From Allobaculum sp. Allo2 (GTDB lineage Bacteria > Bacillota_I > Bacilli_A > Erysipelotrichales > Erysipelotrichaceae), in the NCBI RefSeq assembly GCF_022701175.1, contig NZ_CP078088.1, positions 1,488,001 through 1,552,000 of the forward strand: a DNA stretch of 64,000 nt, written 5' to 3'. The translations under genes and the position numbers were made by a program. The first letter of the stretch is position 1, and every line of letters starts with the position of its first letter. Shown one piece after another: positions 20,560-28,671 of this stretch. A model generated the notes under the pieces. It was not told where the DNA came from. It did no database searches and was given only the letters and a program-made list of their open reading frames with translations.

Positions 20560-21140
20560 ATGAAAATACTCAAATCATTTGTTTTAAGTTTTGCATGCCT
20601 GTGCATGGGCCTTGGCTTTGCGGGCTGCACGTCCTCGAATAACAGCGGCAGCGCTTCGGATTCGCAGAGCGTTTCCTATGCGGATGCGCAGGAAGTAATG
20701 GAAGCTGCGTGGAATGCGCAGGAAGAAGAAACCAAGCCGTCCGTCTTTGGCGGCTATGGCGAAGAGGTAACGGAAGGCATGCCGATGGCCATTTCTCTGG
20801 ATGAACCGGACAGTCTGGCAGTCGCCTTCAACGTTCCGGCCACTTTGGTTGAACAGTCGCAAGACGCTTCGGCGATGATGAATTCCATGATGGCCAACGC
20901 CTTCACTGCATCCTGCTGGCAGCTGAAAAAGAAGCTTCCATGGAAGAGCTGCGTGATCAGGTGCAGACCACGTTGCTCGATACGCAGTGGATGTGTACGT
21001 TCCCGGAAGAATACGCGATTGTGACGAAGGGACAGTTCCTTGTGGTCGTCTACGGCTACACCGATCAGGTCGATCCGTTTGTTCAGGCGCTTCGCTCCGT
21101 TTTGCCGGATGCGATGATCACCAAAGCCAATTTTGAGTAA
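20560..21140 (+). CDS. Small lipoprotein of unknown function, one frameshift
   Basis: Signal peptide MKILKSFVLSFACLCMGLGF followed by the lipobox AGC and a Ser/Asn-rich linker, so a membrane-anchored lipoprotein. The mature part has VMEAAWNAQEEETKPSVFGG, later LRDQVQTTLLDTQWMCTFPE, and ends PDAMITKANFE, after a base loss near 20910 is repaired; about 193 residues. This looks like the DUF4358-type lipoproteins of Firmicutes, but the match is by memory and weak. AAGGAGC lies 6 bases before the ATG. Confidence 0.65.
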
Positions 21141-21407
21141 TCCGGATTTTTGCAGTGCAATTTTCGAAAGAAGCGTAACGATTCCAGAACAGGAATAGAA
21201 AGCCTGCACTTGCTGAAAAGGAAAGAGATGTACCGACCGTCTGGGCCCTGGCTTGAACGGCCGGCTTTCGTATACAAACCTTGCGGGCGGATCAAAGGAT
21301 CGAGCTGAAGGCTTCGATTCGGATCCCCTCACTAACAGATCGCATGGACTGGATTTCTGCAGCAGAGTTTGCAGGATCCAATTCGTCCGTCAGGAAAGGA
21401 GAGCGGC

Positions 21408-22785
21408 ATGCTGTTCAGTTCAATTTTGTTTCTTGTCTGGTTTTTGCCGCTGACCTTTCTGGTCTATTTTTGCGTGCCTAAGGCTTTCCGCAATTTTGTT
21501 CTGCTTGCGGCAAGCCTTATTTTTACGGCTGGTCTTCTCCCTGGTGGCTGCTTTTAATTGGAGCGGACTGTCTGATCGGCTATGCGTGCGGCCGGTTTAT
21601 GGAAAACGGGTCTCCATCCGTTCGCCGGGCGGCTTTGATTGTCGGAATTGTTCTTTCCGGAGCGCTTCTGTTCTGGTTTAAGTACGCGATGTTCTTTTCC
21701 CGGCAGCTTTCCGCGCTGACTGGTCTGGATCTGGTCTTAAAGGGAATCGCGCTGCCGGCTGGAATCAGTTTTTATACCTTCCAGGTGATTTCCTATCTGG
21801 CGGATGTCTACACCCATAAAGCCCCCGCCCAGCATTCCTTTTGCGCTTTGCATTATACGTCTGCATGTTCTTTCAGCTGATTGCCGGTCCGATCGTTCGC
21901 TACAGCCAGATCGAAGGCGAGCTGGAAACTCGAAGAATAGATGCAAAAAACAGTCGGATGGGGCCCGGCGCTTTGTCTGCGGCCTTTCGAAAAAGTGCTG
22001 ATCGCCAATCCGCTCTCAGCACTCAATCAGTTTATTGTCACACAGGCCGAACCAGCCATCGCCTTGTTCTGGCTGAACGCGTTCGCTGTCTCGCTGCTGA
22101 TTTATTACGATTTTTCCGGCTACAGCGACATGGCGATCGGTCTGGGGGCCATGATGGGGTTTCATCTGCCTGAAAACTTTCGCTATCCGTTTCAGGCCGG
22201 TACCATTTCTGAATTCTGGCGCCGCTGGCATATGTCTCTGACGGCCTGGTTTCGCGATTATGTGTACATTCCGCTGGGCGGAATCCGAAAGGGAAGGGCA
22301 GACAGTTTTTCAATTTGTTTGTCGTCTGGATGTTTACCGGTCTCTGGCACGGAGCGGCCTGGAACTTCATTTTGTGGGGACTGTTTTTCTGGGTGTGGAT
22401 CAGTCTGGAAAAGTTCCTGCTGCCCGAATCCGTATTGCACACCTGGTCTTACGGGCTGCTTTGCCGCTTGGGAATTCTGATTTCGTTTTTGCTCTTTTAT
22501 GCGCCGACGCTTTTTGATTTTGCTTCGCAGATCCAGGCGATGTTTGGCGCTGGCGGCCTTCCAGTATGGACCGCGCAGACCGGCTATGTTTTTCAAAACG
22601 CGTGTTTACTGATGGCGGCGGCGCTGATCGGTGCCACGTCTTTGCCGCATCGGCTTTTTGTAAAGTACCAGCCGTACCGTATCGTGCAGATTCTCTGCTG
22701 GTGTGCGGTCGCTTTCGGACTGATCTTCTGTCTGGCTTCGCTTTCTGCCGGCACATGGAATCCGTTCCTGTATTTTCAGTTCTAG
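21408..22785 (+). CDS. MBOAT-family O-acyltransferase (AlgI/DltB-like), several frameshifts
   Basis: Multi-pass membrane acyltransferase. Diagnostic stretches are ALPAGISFYTFQVISYLADV, YYDFSGYSDMAIGLGAMMGF, ISEFWRRWHMSLTAWFRDY, IPLGGIRKG and GLWHGAAWNFILWG, the last holding the catalytic His. At least three base losses (near 21530, 21835, 22300) split it; repaired length about 460 residues. AAGGAGA lies 5 bases before the ATG. With the DHHW protein that follows it forms the usual two-part module for O-acetylating an extracellular or wall polymer. Polymer not identified. Confidence 0.85.
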
Positions 22786-22992
22786 AATTTTCCATTTCAG
22801 AATTTTCTGTTGGGAAAGGGAAGATGGCATGCGACATTCCATCTGGATCTGGGTTATGAGAAGGGTGCGCCAGCTGCTCACTGAAAAACAGGATGGAGAT
22901 GGATTGTCGTCCGCAAAACGGTTCTGGCGGACGGTTTGTTTCATATTGTGTTTTTATAGGGCTGTAATTAGTCCGGGAAAGGAGAGCTGTCT

Positions 22993-24139
22993 ATGAAGTT
23001 TTCGAGAAATGAAAAATCGAATCCAGAGAAAAATCGGAAACGGTCGGTTCATCCCGGCATGCCGATTGTGCTTGGCATTCTTTCCTTTTTCTGTATCGCT
23101 TCACTGATCGGTGATACTGGCTTTGCGCAGACGTACTCGCCGACGGAACGGCGAAAACTTGCTTCCTTGCCAAAAATGGATGTTGAGAACGTTCTGGATG
23201 GCAGCGGGGGCAATGCGCTCGAACGTTATACAACCGATCACGTGTTTGGACGGGAAGAACTGCTGCGAGTGAACGCTTGGATGGCCAGCGGTCTTTACGG
23301 ATCGAAAGAGCAGAACGGCCTGATTGCCAAAGAGGGAAAGATTCTTTCCGTTCAGCGAAAAATCGATAAAAAATCGCTGGATCATGCCAGAGATGTTTTC
23401 TCTTCGATTTACGAAACCGATCTGAAAGATACTCAGTGCGCTCTGTACGATTCGATCGTTCCGGACAAGTCATACTTTTTGAAAACAGGGAGTATCTGAA
23501 TATGGACTACGAAGCGTACCTGGCCCAGGCACAGTCCGTGTTCTCTTTCGCCAGCGAGATCCCGATCGCTTCAACGCTTTCTCTGGACGATTACTACGCC
23601 ACCGACCCGCACTGGAGACAGGAAGCCATTCTGGAACAGGCCAGAACGATCGCTACGGCTATGGGCGTAAAACTGGCGGAGGATTTTACAGAAGAGACCA
23701 TTCGTGAAAATTTCACCGCGCAGCAGGGCCTCCAGAGTGTATGGCCGCACAAGGGGATACGCTGAAGGTTTTAAAGTCGCCTTCGATGAGCGGCTGGACA
23801 ATCTGGCGCTATGGTGAAAAAGGAAAGCGGCAGGGGACTTTGTACGATCGGACAAAAGCAGAAGGCGAAGATCCGTATTCCGTATTTCTTTCCGGATCGG
23901 CGGGAATGATCGAGATTGAAAATCCGGATGGCCCGAAGGATCGGCAGCTGGTTCTGTTTGCGGATTCGTACGGCAGCTCCATGGCACCGCTGCTGGCTAC
24001 CGGCTACAGTCGGACGACAATTATCGATTTGCGCAACCTGCCCTCGTTCCGTCTGAAGTCTATGATCGATTTTTCCAGACAGGATGTGCTGTTTCTGTAT
24101 TCCACGTCCGTTCTGAACGCTTCCTACAATCTGAAATAA
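22993..24139 (+). CDS. DHHW/AlgJ-X-like SGNH-fold protein, two frameshifts
   Basis: Partner of the MBOAT gene. One N-terminal membrane anchor (IVLGILSFFCIASLIG), then an exported domain with LDDYYATDPHWRQEA, the DxxHW motif, and LVLFADSYGSSMAPLL, the serine block of an SGNH-like hydrolase. Such proteins hand acyl groups from the MBOAT protein to the polymer. Base losses near 23490 and 23755 break it; repaired length about 382 residues. AAAGGAGA lies before the start. Last host gene before the prophage. Confidence 0.8.
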
Positions 24140-25759
24140 GGACCGATCCGATTCTGAAAGGTTCGAACACTGACTTTGCCTCAGACAAAAGAAAACGGAT
24201 CGCTGCTGGAGGCTGACTGTAAAGCGATCCGTAAAGAGGCAAGAATACAAAAGACCTTCCTGATTCAGGAAGGCCGATTTGTTGTATATGAAATGGTGGG
24301 GGCACTGCGACATAAACTGAACCGTTCTGGCTGGCTCGTCGGAGAGTCTGTATGAAATTCGGATATAGCCGCCATTTCCATCATTTTCATCGTCGAACAC
24401 TTCAACCCGTTCAACAAACGCATCGAGAAGAACTTTCTGGAAGTCGACTGGTTCAAGAGCACCGCGCATTTTCTCAAGATAGTAGACAACTTTTTCGTAA
24501 GAAATAGCGTAGCTGCTCGCCTCGATCTGAGACAGATAGTTTTGAAGATTTGCTTTTTCCTCTTCTGCTTCTTTCAGCCTGGAGACAATCGCATCAGACA
24601 TTAACCCATTCGCGATTGCATCGACCAGATTGTTAATCTTTCTGTCAGACTCCTGAATCTGCTTTTTAGCGTGCTCAGTTGCCGCATGAATATCTGACTT
24701 TTCGTATTCACTGACCACGAATCGAGCAATTTTATCAATGTACTCATCAGTCAGCATGCTGACTGCATCGTTGATAACCAGTTCTTCCAGCAGCTCTTTT
24801 CTCTCGTTTTTCTTATCGCAGTTATGAAGCTGTTTCTTACCATTGCATGAATAGTAGCGGTAGACCTTACCTCTGCGGCTTGTTCCGCTGTCTGGAGTCA
24901 TTGCATAGCCGCAATGACCGCAGAACACTTTTCCTTTCAGTAAAAACTCAGGTGCATCTTTCTTTGGACGTTTTCTCATAGTGGATTGATTCATCTTCAG
25001 TTTCTCCTGTACTGCCTGCCATGTCTCCATATCAACGATCGGTTCAATCGCATCCGGATCGAAGATCTCTTTGTGTTCATAGATACCGCAGTACTTCTTG
25101 TTTTTCAGGATCCGGCTTACGGATCCGGCCCTGAACGGCTTACCGCCGATGTTGCGAATTCCGCGATTATTGAGCTTAGTGGCGATTTCCCGTAAAGTCA
25201 TTCCTCTCAGATAATCGGAATACATCTCCTCGATGATGTGACGCGTGTCTGGATCGGGAACGTATTTCTTGTTTTCAATCTTAATCCCCAGAGGAACCGC
25301 ACCGCCTAGACACTGTCGTTTACGGGCTGATTCATCCATGCCGCGCTGTACTTTCTGAGACAGCTCGCGGCTGTAATACTCGGCCATTCCTTCGAGCAGA
25401 GATTCCATGATGATGGATTCAGGGTTATCTGAAATAGCTTCAGTGGCAGACAGTACCCTGATACCGTGCTTTTTCAGCTTGGCTTTGTAGTTTGCAAAAT
25501 CGTATCGATCACGGGCGAACCGATCCAGCTTGTAGACGATAACCGCCTGAAAAGATTCCCGATCAGCGTCAGCAACCATCTGCAGAAAGTTCTTCCGCTT
25601 CTGGGTGTCATGACTGGCGCTGGCGGCTCGATCTACATACTCATCTACAATGAGAATGCCGTTCCGCTCTGCAAAAGCCTGACAGACAGTTCTCTGTCCC
25701 TCGATGCTTTGCTCAGTCTGGTTGTTCGATGAATATCGAAGATACAGGACTGCGTTCAT
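23771..25759 (-). CDS. Large serine recombinase (prophage integrase), reading frame runs through attL
   Basis: N-terminal serine-recombinase domain: AVLYLRYSSNNQTEQSIEGQ holds the catalytic Ser. YKLDRFARDRYDFANYKAKL and MESLLEGMAEYYSRELSQKV follow. The Recombinase domain (GGKPFRAGSVSRILKNKKY) and a zinc ribbon (VFCGHCGYAM ... YSCNGKKQLHNCDKK) come next, then a coiled-coil. The phage-encoded part ends with SQCPHH at attL; the frame stays open into host DNA to 23771, giving a host-encoded tail in the lysogen. ATG at 25759 is the likely start; 25789 is an alternative. A base loss before attL that hides an earlier stop cannot be excluded. Confidence 0.85.
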   Translation of the reverse strand: MNAVLYLRYSSNNQTEQSIEGQRTVCQAFAERNGILIVDEYVDRAASASHDTQKRKNFLQMVADADRESFQAVIVYKLDRFARDRYDFANYKAKLKKHGIRVLSATEAISDNPESIIMESLLEGMAEYYSRELSQKVQRGMDESARKRQCLGGAVPLGIKIENKKYVPDPDTRHIIEEMYSDYLRGMTLREIATKLNNRGIRNIGGKPFRAGSVSRILKNKKYCGIYEHKEIFDPDAIEPIVDMETWQAVQEKLKMNQSTMRKRPKKDAPEFLLKGKVFCGHCGYAMTPDSGTSRRGKVYRYYSCNGKKQLHNCDKKNERKELLEELVINDAVSMLTDEYIDKIARFVVSEYEKSDIHAATEHAKKQIQESDRKINNLVDAIANGLMSDAIVSRLKEAEEEKANLQNYLSQIEASSYAISYEKVVYYLEKMRGALEPVDFQKVLLDAFVERVEVFDDENDGNGGYIRISYRLSDEPARTVQFMSQCPHHFIYNKSAFLNQEGLLYSCLFTDRFTVSLQQRSVFFCLRQSQCSNLSESDRSLFQIVGSVQNGRGIQKQHILSGKIDHRLQTERGQVAQIDNCRPTVAGSQQRCHGAAVRIRKQNQLPILRAIRIFNLDHSRRSGKKYGIRIFAFCFCPIVQSPLPLSFFTIAPDCPAAHRRRL
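24255..24273 (-). terminator. Original terminator of the tRNA-Cys/tRNA-Leu operon, now cut off by the prophage
   Basis: Minus strand reads CCTTCCTGAATCAGGAAGG followed by TCTTTT. It lies 18 bases beyond attL. Joining the host halves at the 10-bp att core would put it about 35 bases after tRNA-Leu, so it is best read as the displaced tRNA terminator. Confidence 0.65.
24291..24300. other. attL core
   Basis: AAATGGTGGG, identical to 61347-61356; both are preceded by a similar TTGTAT-containing stretch. On the minus strand it reads CCCACCATTT, the last bases of tRNA-Leu plus three. Confidence 0.65.
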
Positions 25760-25794
25760 TTTGGTTGATATAATAATCACGCCTTTCATTAGGT

Positions 25795-25836
25795 AGCTCA
25801 CCGTCGTCACGTGCAATAGCGCTGGTGAGCTTTTTC
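25795..25836. terminator. Hairpin between integrase and the rightward control region
   Basis: AGCTCACC (25795-25802) pairs with GGTGAGCT (25824-25831), followed on the plus strand by TTTTC. On the minus strand it lies in the integrase leader. Confidence 0.45.
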
Positions 25837-25851
25837 TACACTCTATATTAT

Positions 25852-25870
25852 ATGTAAATTTTTGTTACAT
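25852..25870. promoter_or_regulatory. Repressor-type operator near the integrase promoter
   Basis: ATGTAA-7 bases-TTACAT, matching the half-sites found between the repressor and early genes at 26464-26531. It lies between the integrase and the small gene at 25912. Confidence 0.55.
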
Positions 25871-25911
25871 TCTACTGTTTGATTCTATGCGCTAAGTGTT
25901 ACAATACGCAT

Positions 25912-26066
25912 ATGAAAGATAATGATGCTCAAAAATTGCGCGAGAAATTAGTCATCAAAGTAATAATGTGTTTAAAAGATTTATCAGTTGAGCAGCTGAA
26001 AAAGGTTATTGAATATATTGATTGGTTTCGAGTTCAAAACTACGCAAAGAAAAGGAGGAAGCTTAG
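25912..26066 (+). CDS. Small phage protein, apparently leaderless mRNA, one frameshift
   Basis: About 51 residues: MKDNDAQKLREKLVIKVIMC, then LKDLSVEQLKKVIEYIDWFR, ending after repair of an A-run near 26050 in YAKKKEEA. Charged, helical, no family recognised. A -10-like TACAAT at 25900-25905 is only 6 bases before the ATG and there is no Shine-Dalgarno, so transcription would begin at the ATG. The stop codon lies in the loop of a terminator hairpin. Confidence 0.55.
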
Positions 26067-26079
26067 GCTTCCTCTTTTC
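26055..26079. terminator. Bidirectional terminator between convergent small gene and repressor
   Basis: GAGGAAGC-TTAG-GCTTCCTC followed by TTTTCTTT on the plus strand and CTTTTCTTT on the minus strand. Confidence 0.8.
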
Positions 26080-26080
26080 T

Positions 26081-26421
26081 TTACAAGGCCTTGTAAAAAC
26101 TTTTGATCACTTGTCTTTCCTCAGCTGGCAGTTCCATGAAGTCTCTGATGATTTTCATGTCCATTTGATCAAGATGGTATGTCGCAGCTAAGTTCTCAAG
26201 CATGTGTTCGGGTAGGGTTGTGAACATTTCACCTTCACCTGTCTCTAGCCAGCTAAGAGAAACACCGAATCGCTGGCATATGGCAGAAAGCATTTTTTCG
26301 GTGGAGTTCTTAATCCGCTTTCCCATGTATAGAGCGTCTGGCGAGTGATTGCAAGTTCATCAGCAAGCTGATCTTGTGTTAACCCTAGCTCTTTTCTAAG
26401 AGCTTTAATGCGTTCGTTCAT
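26081..26421 (-). CDS. XRE-family phage repressor (CI-like), one frameshift
   Basis: N-terminal helix-turn-helix: RIKALRKELGLTQDQLADEL then ITRQTLYTWESGLR. After a base loss near 26310 is repaired it continues KNSTEKMLSAICQRFGVSLS and ends ERQVIKSFYKAL, about 114 residues, without a LexA-type protease domain. AAAGGAGGG lies 4 bases before the ATG at 26421; a TTACAT-16-TATAAT promoter lies upstream. It faces the early genes across an operator cluster, the usual place of a lysogeny repressor. Probably controlled by the antirepressor-like gene at 26848. Confidence 0.85.
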
Positions 26422-26463
26422 TATTCCCTCCTTTCGCATATATTATACGCTCTCTGATTTTGA

Positions 26464-26531
26464 ATGTAAAAAATCTTACATCTACATGCATTACGTTCTT
26501 GCATGTAAGAAAAATTATGGTTAATATGTAA
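26464..26531. promoter_or_regulatory. Operator cluster between repressor and early genes
   Basis: Four ATGTAA half-sites: 26464-26469, its inverse 26476-26481, 26503-26508 and 26526-26531. The first two form ATGTAA-6-TTACAT; TACATGCA (26483-26490) and TGCATGTA (26500-26507) form a second dyad. They overlap the repressor promoter and lie just upstream of the first early gene. Confidence 0.65.
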
Positions 26532-26556
26532 TAGCAACATACATAGGAGGAAACAG

Positions 26557-26723
26557 ATGACAGCTAAAGAAGTAAAAGCGGCGATGACCGATGCTGTTGA
26601 GATGGCTAAGAAAATCGAGACACTTCCGGCTGATCTAAAAACCACTCTTGATGGTGTAATCACCGGAATGAAGCTGGCCCAGACAGTAAGAAGTCCTGAC
26701 ACAAAAAAGGAGAAGAGAAATGA
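26557..26723 (+). CDS. Small early phage protein, unknown, one frameshift
   Basis: About 55 residues, MTAKEVKAAMTDAVEMAKKI at the start and TKKGEEK at the end once A6 near 26702-26707 is read as A7; the TGA then overlaps the next ATG. Helical, Lys/Ala-rich, no family recognised. AGGAGG lies 8 bases before the ATG. First gene of the early operon, next to the operators; a Cro-like role is possible from position only. Confidence 0.5.
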
Positions 26724-26851
26724 CAGCACTAGAGCTCTTCGCAAAGAACATTCTTCCGGAAATCAAGAAGTTCTACGAAGATCCGAAGAACCAGGCTGAA
26801 TTCGAGGCTTGGAAAGCAAAGAGAGATGCTGAGAAAGGAGAAAGCAAATGA
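26720..26851 (+). CDS. Very small early phage protein (43 residues)
   Basis: Reads MTALELFAKNILPEIKKFYE, then EDPKNQAEFEAWKAKRDAEK and GESK. Its ATG overlaps the previous stop and its TGA overlaps the next ATG, and GGAGAAGAG precedes it. This tight coupling supports it despite its size. Amphipathic, charged, function unknown. Confidence 0.5.
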   Translation: MTALELFAKNILPEIKKFYEDPKNQAEFEAWKAKRDAEKGESK

Positions 26852-27138
26852 CAACAAACGGCTACCGCTGGATCTGGACCAGCAAAGATCACATCCTCGC
26901 GCACAATCCAGCTGCTCCTGATCCATGGGTCCTCTGGTCGAGAGACCGGGATGGAGATCCATGTAACGGAATCTACGGACAGACAGTCGAGGAAGCTGGT
27001 CTCTTCGAAATCAAAGAAACCGCAATCCATCACAACGACGGACACGTCAGCATCAACAAGACAACGAAGGTCACTGGCAAGGGCCAGCAGTACTTCATTA
27101 ACCGACTTGTAGGAGACACTCATGCGACGCAGAACTGA
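26848..27138 (+). CDS. KilAC-domain protein (phage antirepressor C-terminal type)
   Basis: 96 residues. The second half, GLFEIKETAI, INKTTKVTGKGQQYFINRLV, matches the KilAC domain found at the C-terminus of phage antirepressors. The usual N-terminal Bro/AntA domain is absent, so this is a stand-alone KilAC protein. Position after the repressor and operators fits an antirepressor role; that role is inferred. AAAGGAGA precedes the start. Confidence 0.7.
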   Translation: MTTNGYRWIWTSKDHILAHNPAAPDPWVLWSRDRDGDPCNGIYGQTVEEAGLFEIKETAIHHNDGHVSINKTTKVTGKGQQYFINRLVGDTHATQN

Positions 27139-27340
27139 CAGAACAAAAGCACTGACCAGAGCCGCCCACTTCCTCGGCGTGGTTTTCGCCCTGTCAGCGC
27201 TGGCCATGGCCGGCCTGATCGACGGCGAAAGAATCAACGGCGAACCATGCAGCATCTGGCTTTTCATGGCGGTATTCGCGATCGGATCCGCAAGCTACCT
27301 CGGATCCATGGCGCTCAGCGACATGGTGGAAAGGGGATGA
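27122..27340 (+). CDS. Small two-helix membrane protein, early region
   Basis: 72 residues with a basic N-terminus (MRRRTDRTKALTRAAHF) and two hydrophobic stretches, GVVFALSALAMAGLI and IWLFMAVFAIGSASYLGSMA. AGGAG precedes the start; it overlaps the KilAC gene by 17 bases. No family recognised. Early-region membrane proteins of this size sometimes act in superinfection exclusion; nothing here proves it. Confidence 0.5.
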   Translation: MRRRTDRTKALTRAAHFLGVVFALSALAMAGLIDGERINGEPCSIWLFMAVFAIGSASYLGSMALSDMVERG

Positions 27341-27344
27341 GTCG

Positions 27345-27688
27345 ATGTCTACATATCGAATCCAGGTCACGTGGCTGGACACTGGAGAATGCTTTCCGTC
27401 CATCGCGAAGGCCGCAAGGCATATGCCGGTGAGCAGCGCATCGCTGAATAGAGCCTATCGCGGCGGTAAGAGCGAAGCATGCGGGCTGAGAGTTGCCTTC
27501 GAGGTTATCCAAGATGTGCGGGGCAACTTTCGACCAGTCAAAAATTTGACGACAGGAGAAACTTTCCCGTCACGTAGAGCCGCCGCTAAAGCCTGTGGTG
27601 GAAGTACCTCCGGGCTTTTCTACGCACTGAAGGAACAGCGCAGATACCGCGGACAGTGGTGGAGATACGCATCAAAAAGCCCTTCTGA
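27345..27688 (+). CDS. Tandem NUMOD1-like DNA-binding protein, no nuclease, one frameshift
   Basis: About 115 residues made of two similar units: DTGECFPSIAKAARHMPVSS with ASLNRAYRGG, and TTGETFPSRRAAAKACGGST with SGLFYALKEQ. These resemble NUMOD1, the modular DNA-binding unit attached to homing endonucleases, but no HNH or GIY-YIG domain is present. A5 near 27674-27678 should be A6, giving the end RYASKKPF and a TGA at 27686-27688 inside a hairpin stem. GGGGATGAG precedes the start. Probably a small regulator or a nuclease remnant. Confidence 0.55.
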
Positions 27689-27726
27689 CGGCAATCAGAA
27701 GGACCAATGCCGCTCGGCAAAGCGGC
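27681..27726 (+). promoter_or_regulatory. Two successive hairpins with the same CGGCAA loop
   Basis: CCTTCTGA-CGGCAA-TCAGAAGG (27681-27702) and GCCGCT-CGGCAA-AGCGGC (27709-27726), 6 bases apart. Stems are perfect and unrelated in sequence; the hexaloop is identical. Neither is followed by a U-run. Lies between the NUMOD1-like gene and the gene at 27769. Confidence 0.55.
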
Positions 27727-27768
27727 TTACATATAAAAATCAATCCAATTATAACAGGAGGAATAGCA

Positions 27769-28146
27769 ATGAGAACAATTCTCAGGACAGCCGAATGCGC
27801 TGTCTCAGGTCTGGACTACGCTCAGGACCGAATCGAGGATCTGATCAAAGAAACGGATCGCGGCGATCTCAGCGTCGAAGAAGCCGGATGTCAGCTGTCG
27901 GTTATCCTCGATCATGTCGCCACGAATCAGGATTTCGCGAGAGAAGTCGCGGAGCGTATCCAGAAAATGACCGCCCGTCTCGGGCATATTGCGGAGTCTG
28001 TTGATCGGCTTTGCAGTGAACTGGAAGGCACGGATACCCTGATTGATGACGAAAACATTGAGGAGCTTATTCTGGACCCTCTGTGCTGGGTGAAGGAAAA
28101 GATTAACCAGTGCCGCTGGGAACTCGGCGTGAAAGGACTTGAATGA
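27769..28146 (+). CDS. Phage protein, unknown, helical
   Basis: 125 residues, rich in helix-forming and acidic residues: AECAVSGLDYAQDRIEDLIK, then GCQLSVILDHVATNQDFARE. Resembles small accessory proteins of Firmicutes phage early regions, but I cannot name a family. AGGAGG lies 8 bases before the ATG. Its stop overlaps the start of the PC4-like gene (ATGATGG). Confidence 0.5.
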   Translation: MRTILRTAECAVSGLDYAQDRIEDLIKETDRGDLSVEEAGCQLSVILDHVATNQDFAREVAERIQKMTARLGHIAESVDRLCSELEGTDTLIDDENIEELILDPLCWVKEKINQCRWELGVKGLE

Positions 28147-28388
28147 TGGCGGAGTTCATTGGAATCGTTGAACACGTCGCCACACTGGGGATACCTACCA
28201 GACGCGGCTATACCAAGCAGCTTAACTGGACGACCGTGAGAGATTACGAGTCGACCCAGCTTGATCTGCGCACCTGGGATGACCAGAACCGACCGCTTAA
28301 AGGAATCCGACTGACGGACAGGGAAGCCGAAGACCTCTATGAAGCCCTCAAAGGAATTTACGAAAGAAAGGAGAAGAGCGATGAATAA
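28143..28388 (+). CDS. PC4/YdbC-family single-strand DNA-binding protein
   Basis: 81 residues. KQLNWTTVRDYESTQLDLRT, then WDDQNRPLKGIRLTDREAED and LYEALK follow the PC4/YdbC pattern (KxLNxVSW ... KxDIRxW ... KGITLT). These proteins bind single-stranded DNA as dimers and bear on transcription or recombination. Coupled to the preceding gene by start/stop overlap. Place upstream of the replication genes fits an accessory DNA-binding role. Confidence 0.65.
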   Translation: MMAEFIGIVEHVATLGIPTRRGYTKQLNWTTVRDYESTQLDLRTWDDQNRPLKGIRLTDREAEDLYEALKGIYERKEKSDE

Positions 28389-28671
28389 CGAACTGCATGA
28401 AGCCTTGTGCTTTCTGATTGGGCAGATGCGTGAAAACAAAGAAGAGATTTCCCATCTGCTGGATGTGGCACAAAGCCAGCTGAAGAACCTGGATAGCCCT
28501 GATTTTTATGAACCGCCAGAGCTGGTAAAGTTCATCTCCTGTGACACGGAAGATCTGAAAAATCTGGCAAACGACCTGCTGAGTTTGGCTGTTCTGGCGA
28601 ATCTTGTCGCCGATCAGATGAAGAAAGAAGAGGAGAAGGCACATGGACCTGAAAATTGTGATCAGCGCTGA
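28381..28671 (+). CDS. Phage protein, unknown, helical
   Basis: 96 residues starting MNNELHEALCFLIGQMRENK; middle ELVKFISCDTEDLKNLANDL; ends in a Glu/Lys-rich tail. AAAGGAG lies 7 bases before the ATG. Overlaps the next gene by 29 bases, which may instead reflect a missing base near the tail. No family recognised. Confidence 0.45.
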   Translation: MNNELHEALCFLIGQMRENKEEISHLLDVAQSQLKNLDSPDFYEPPELVKFISCDTEDLKNLANDLLSLAVLANLVADQMKKEEEKAHGPENCDQR

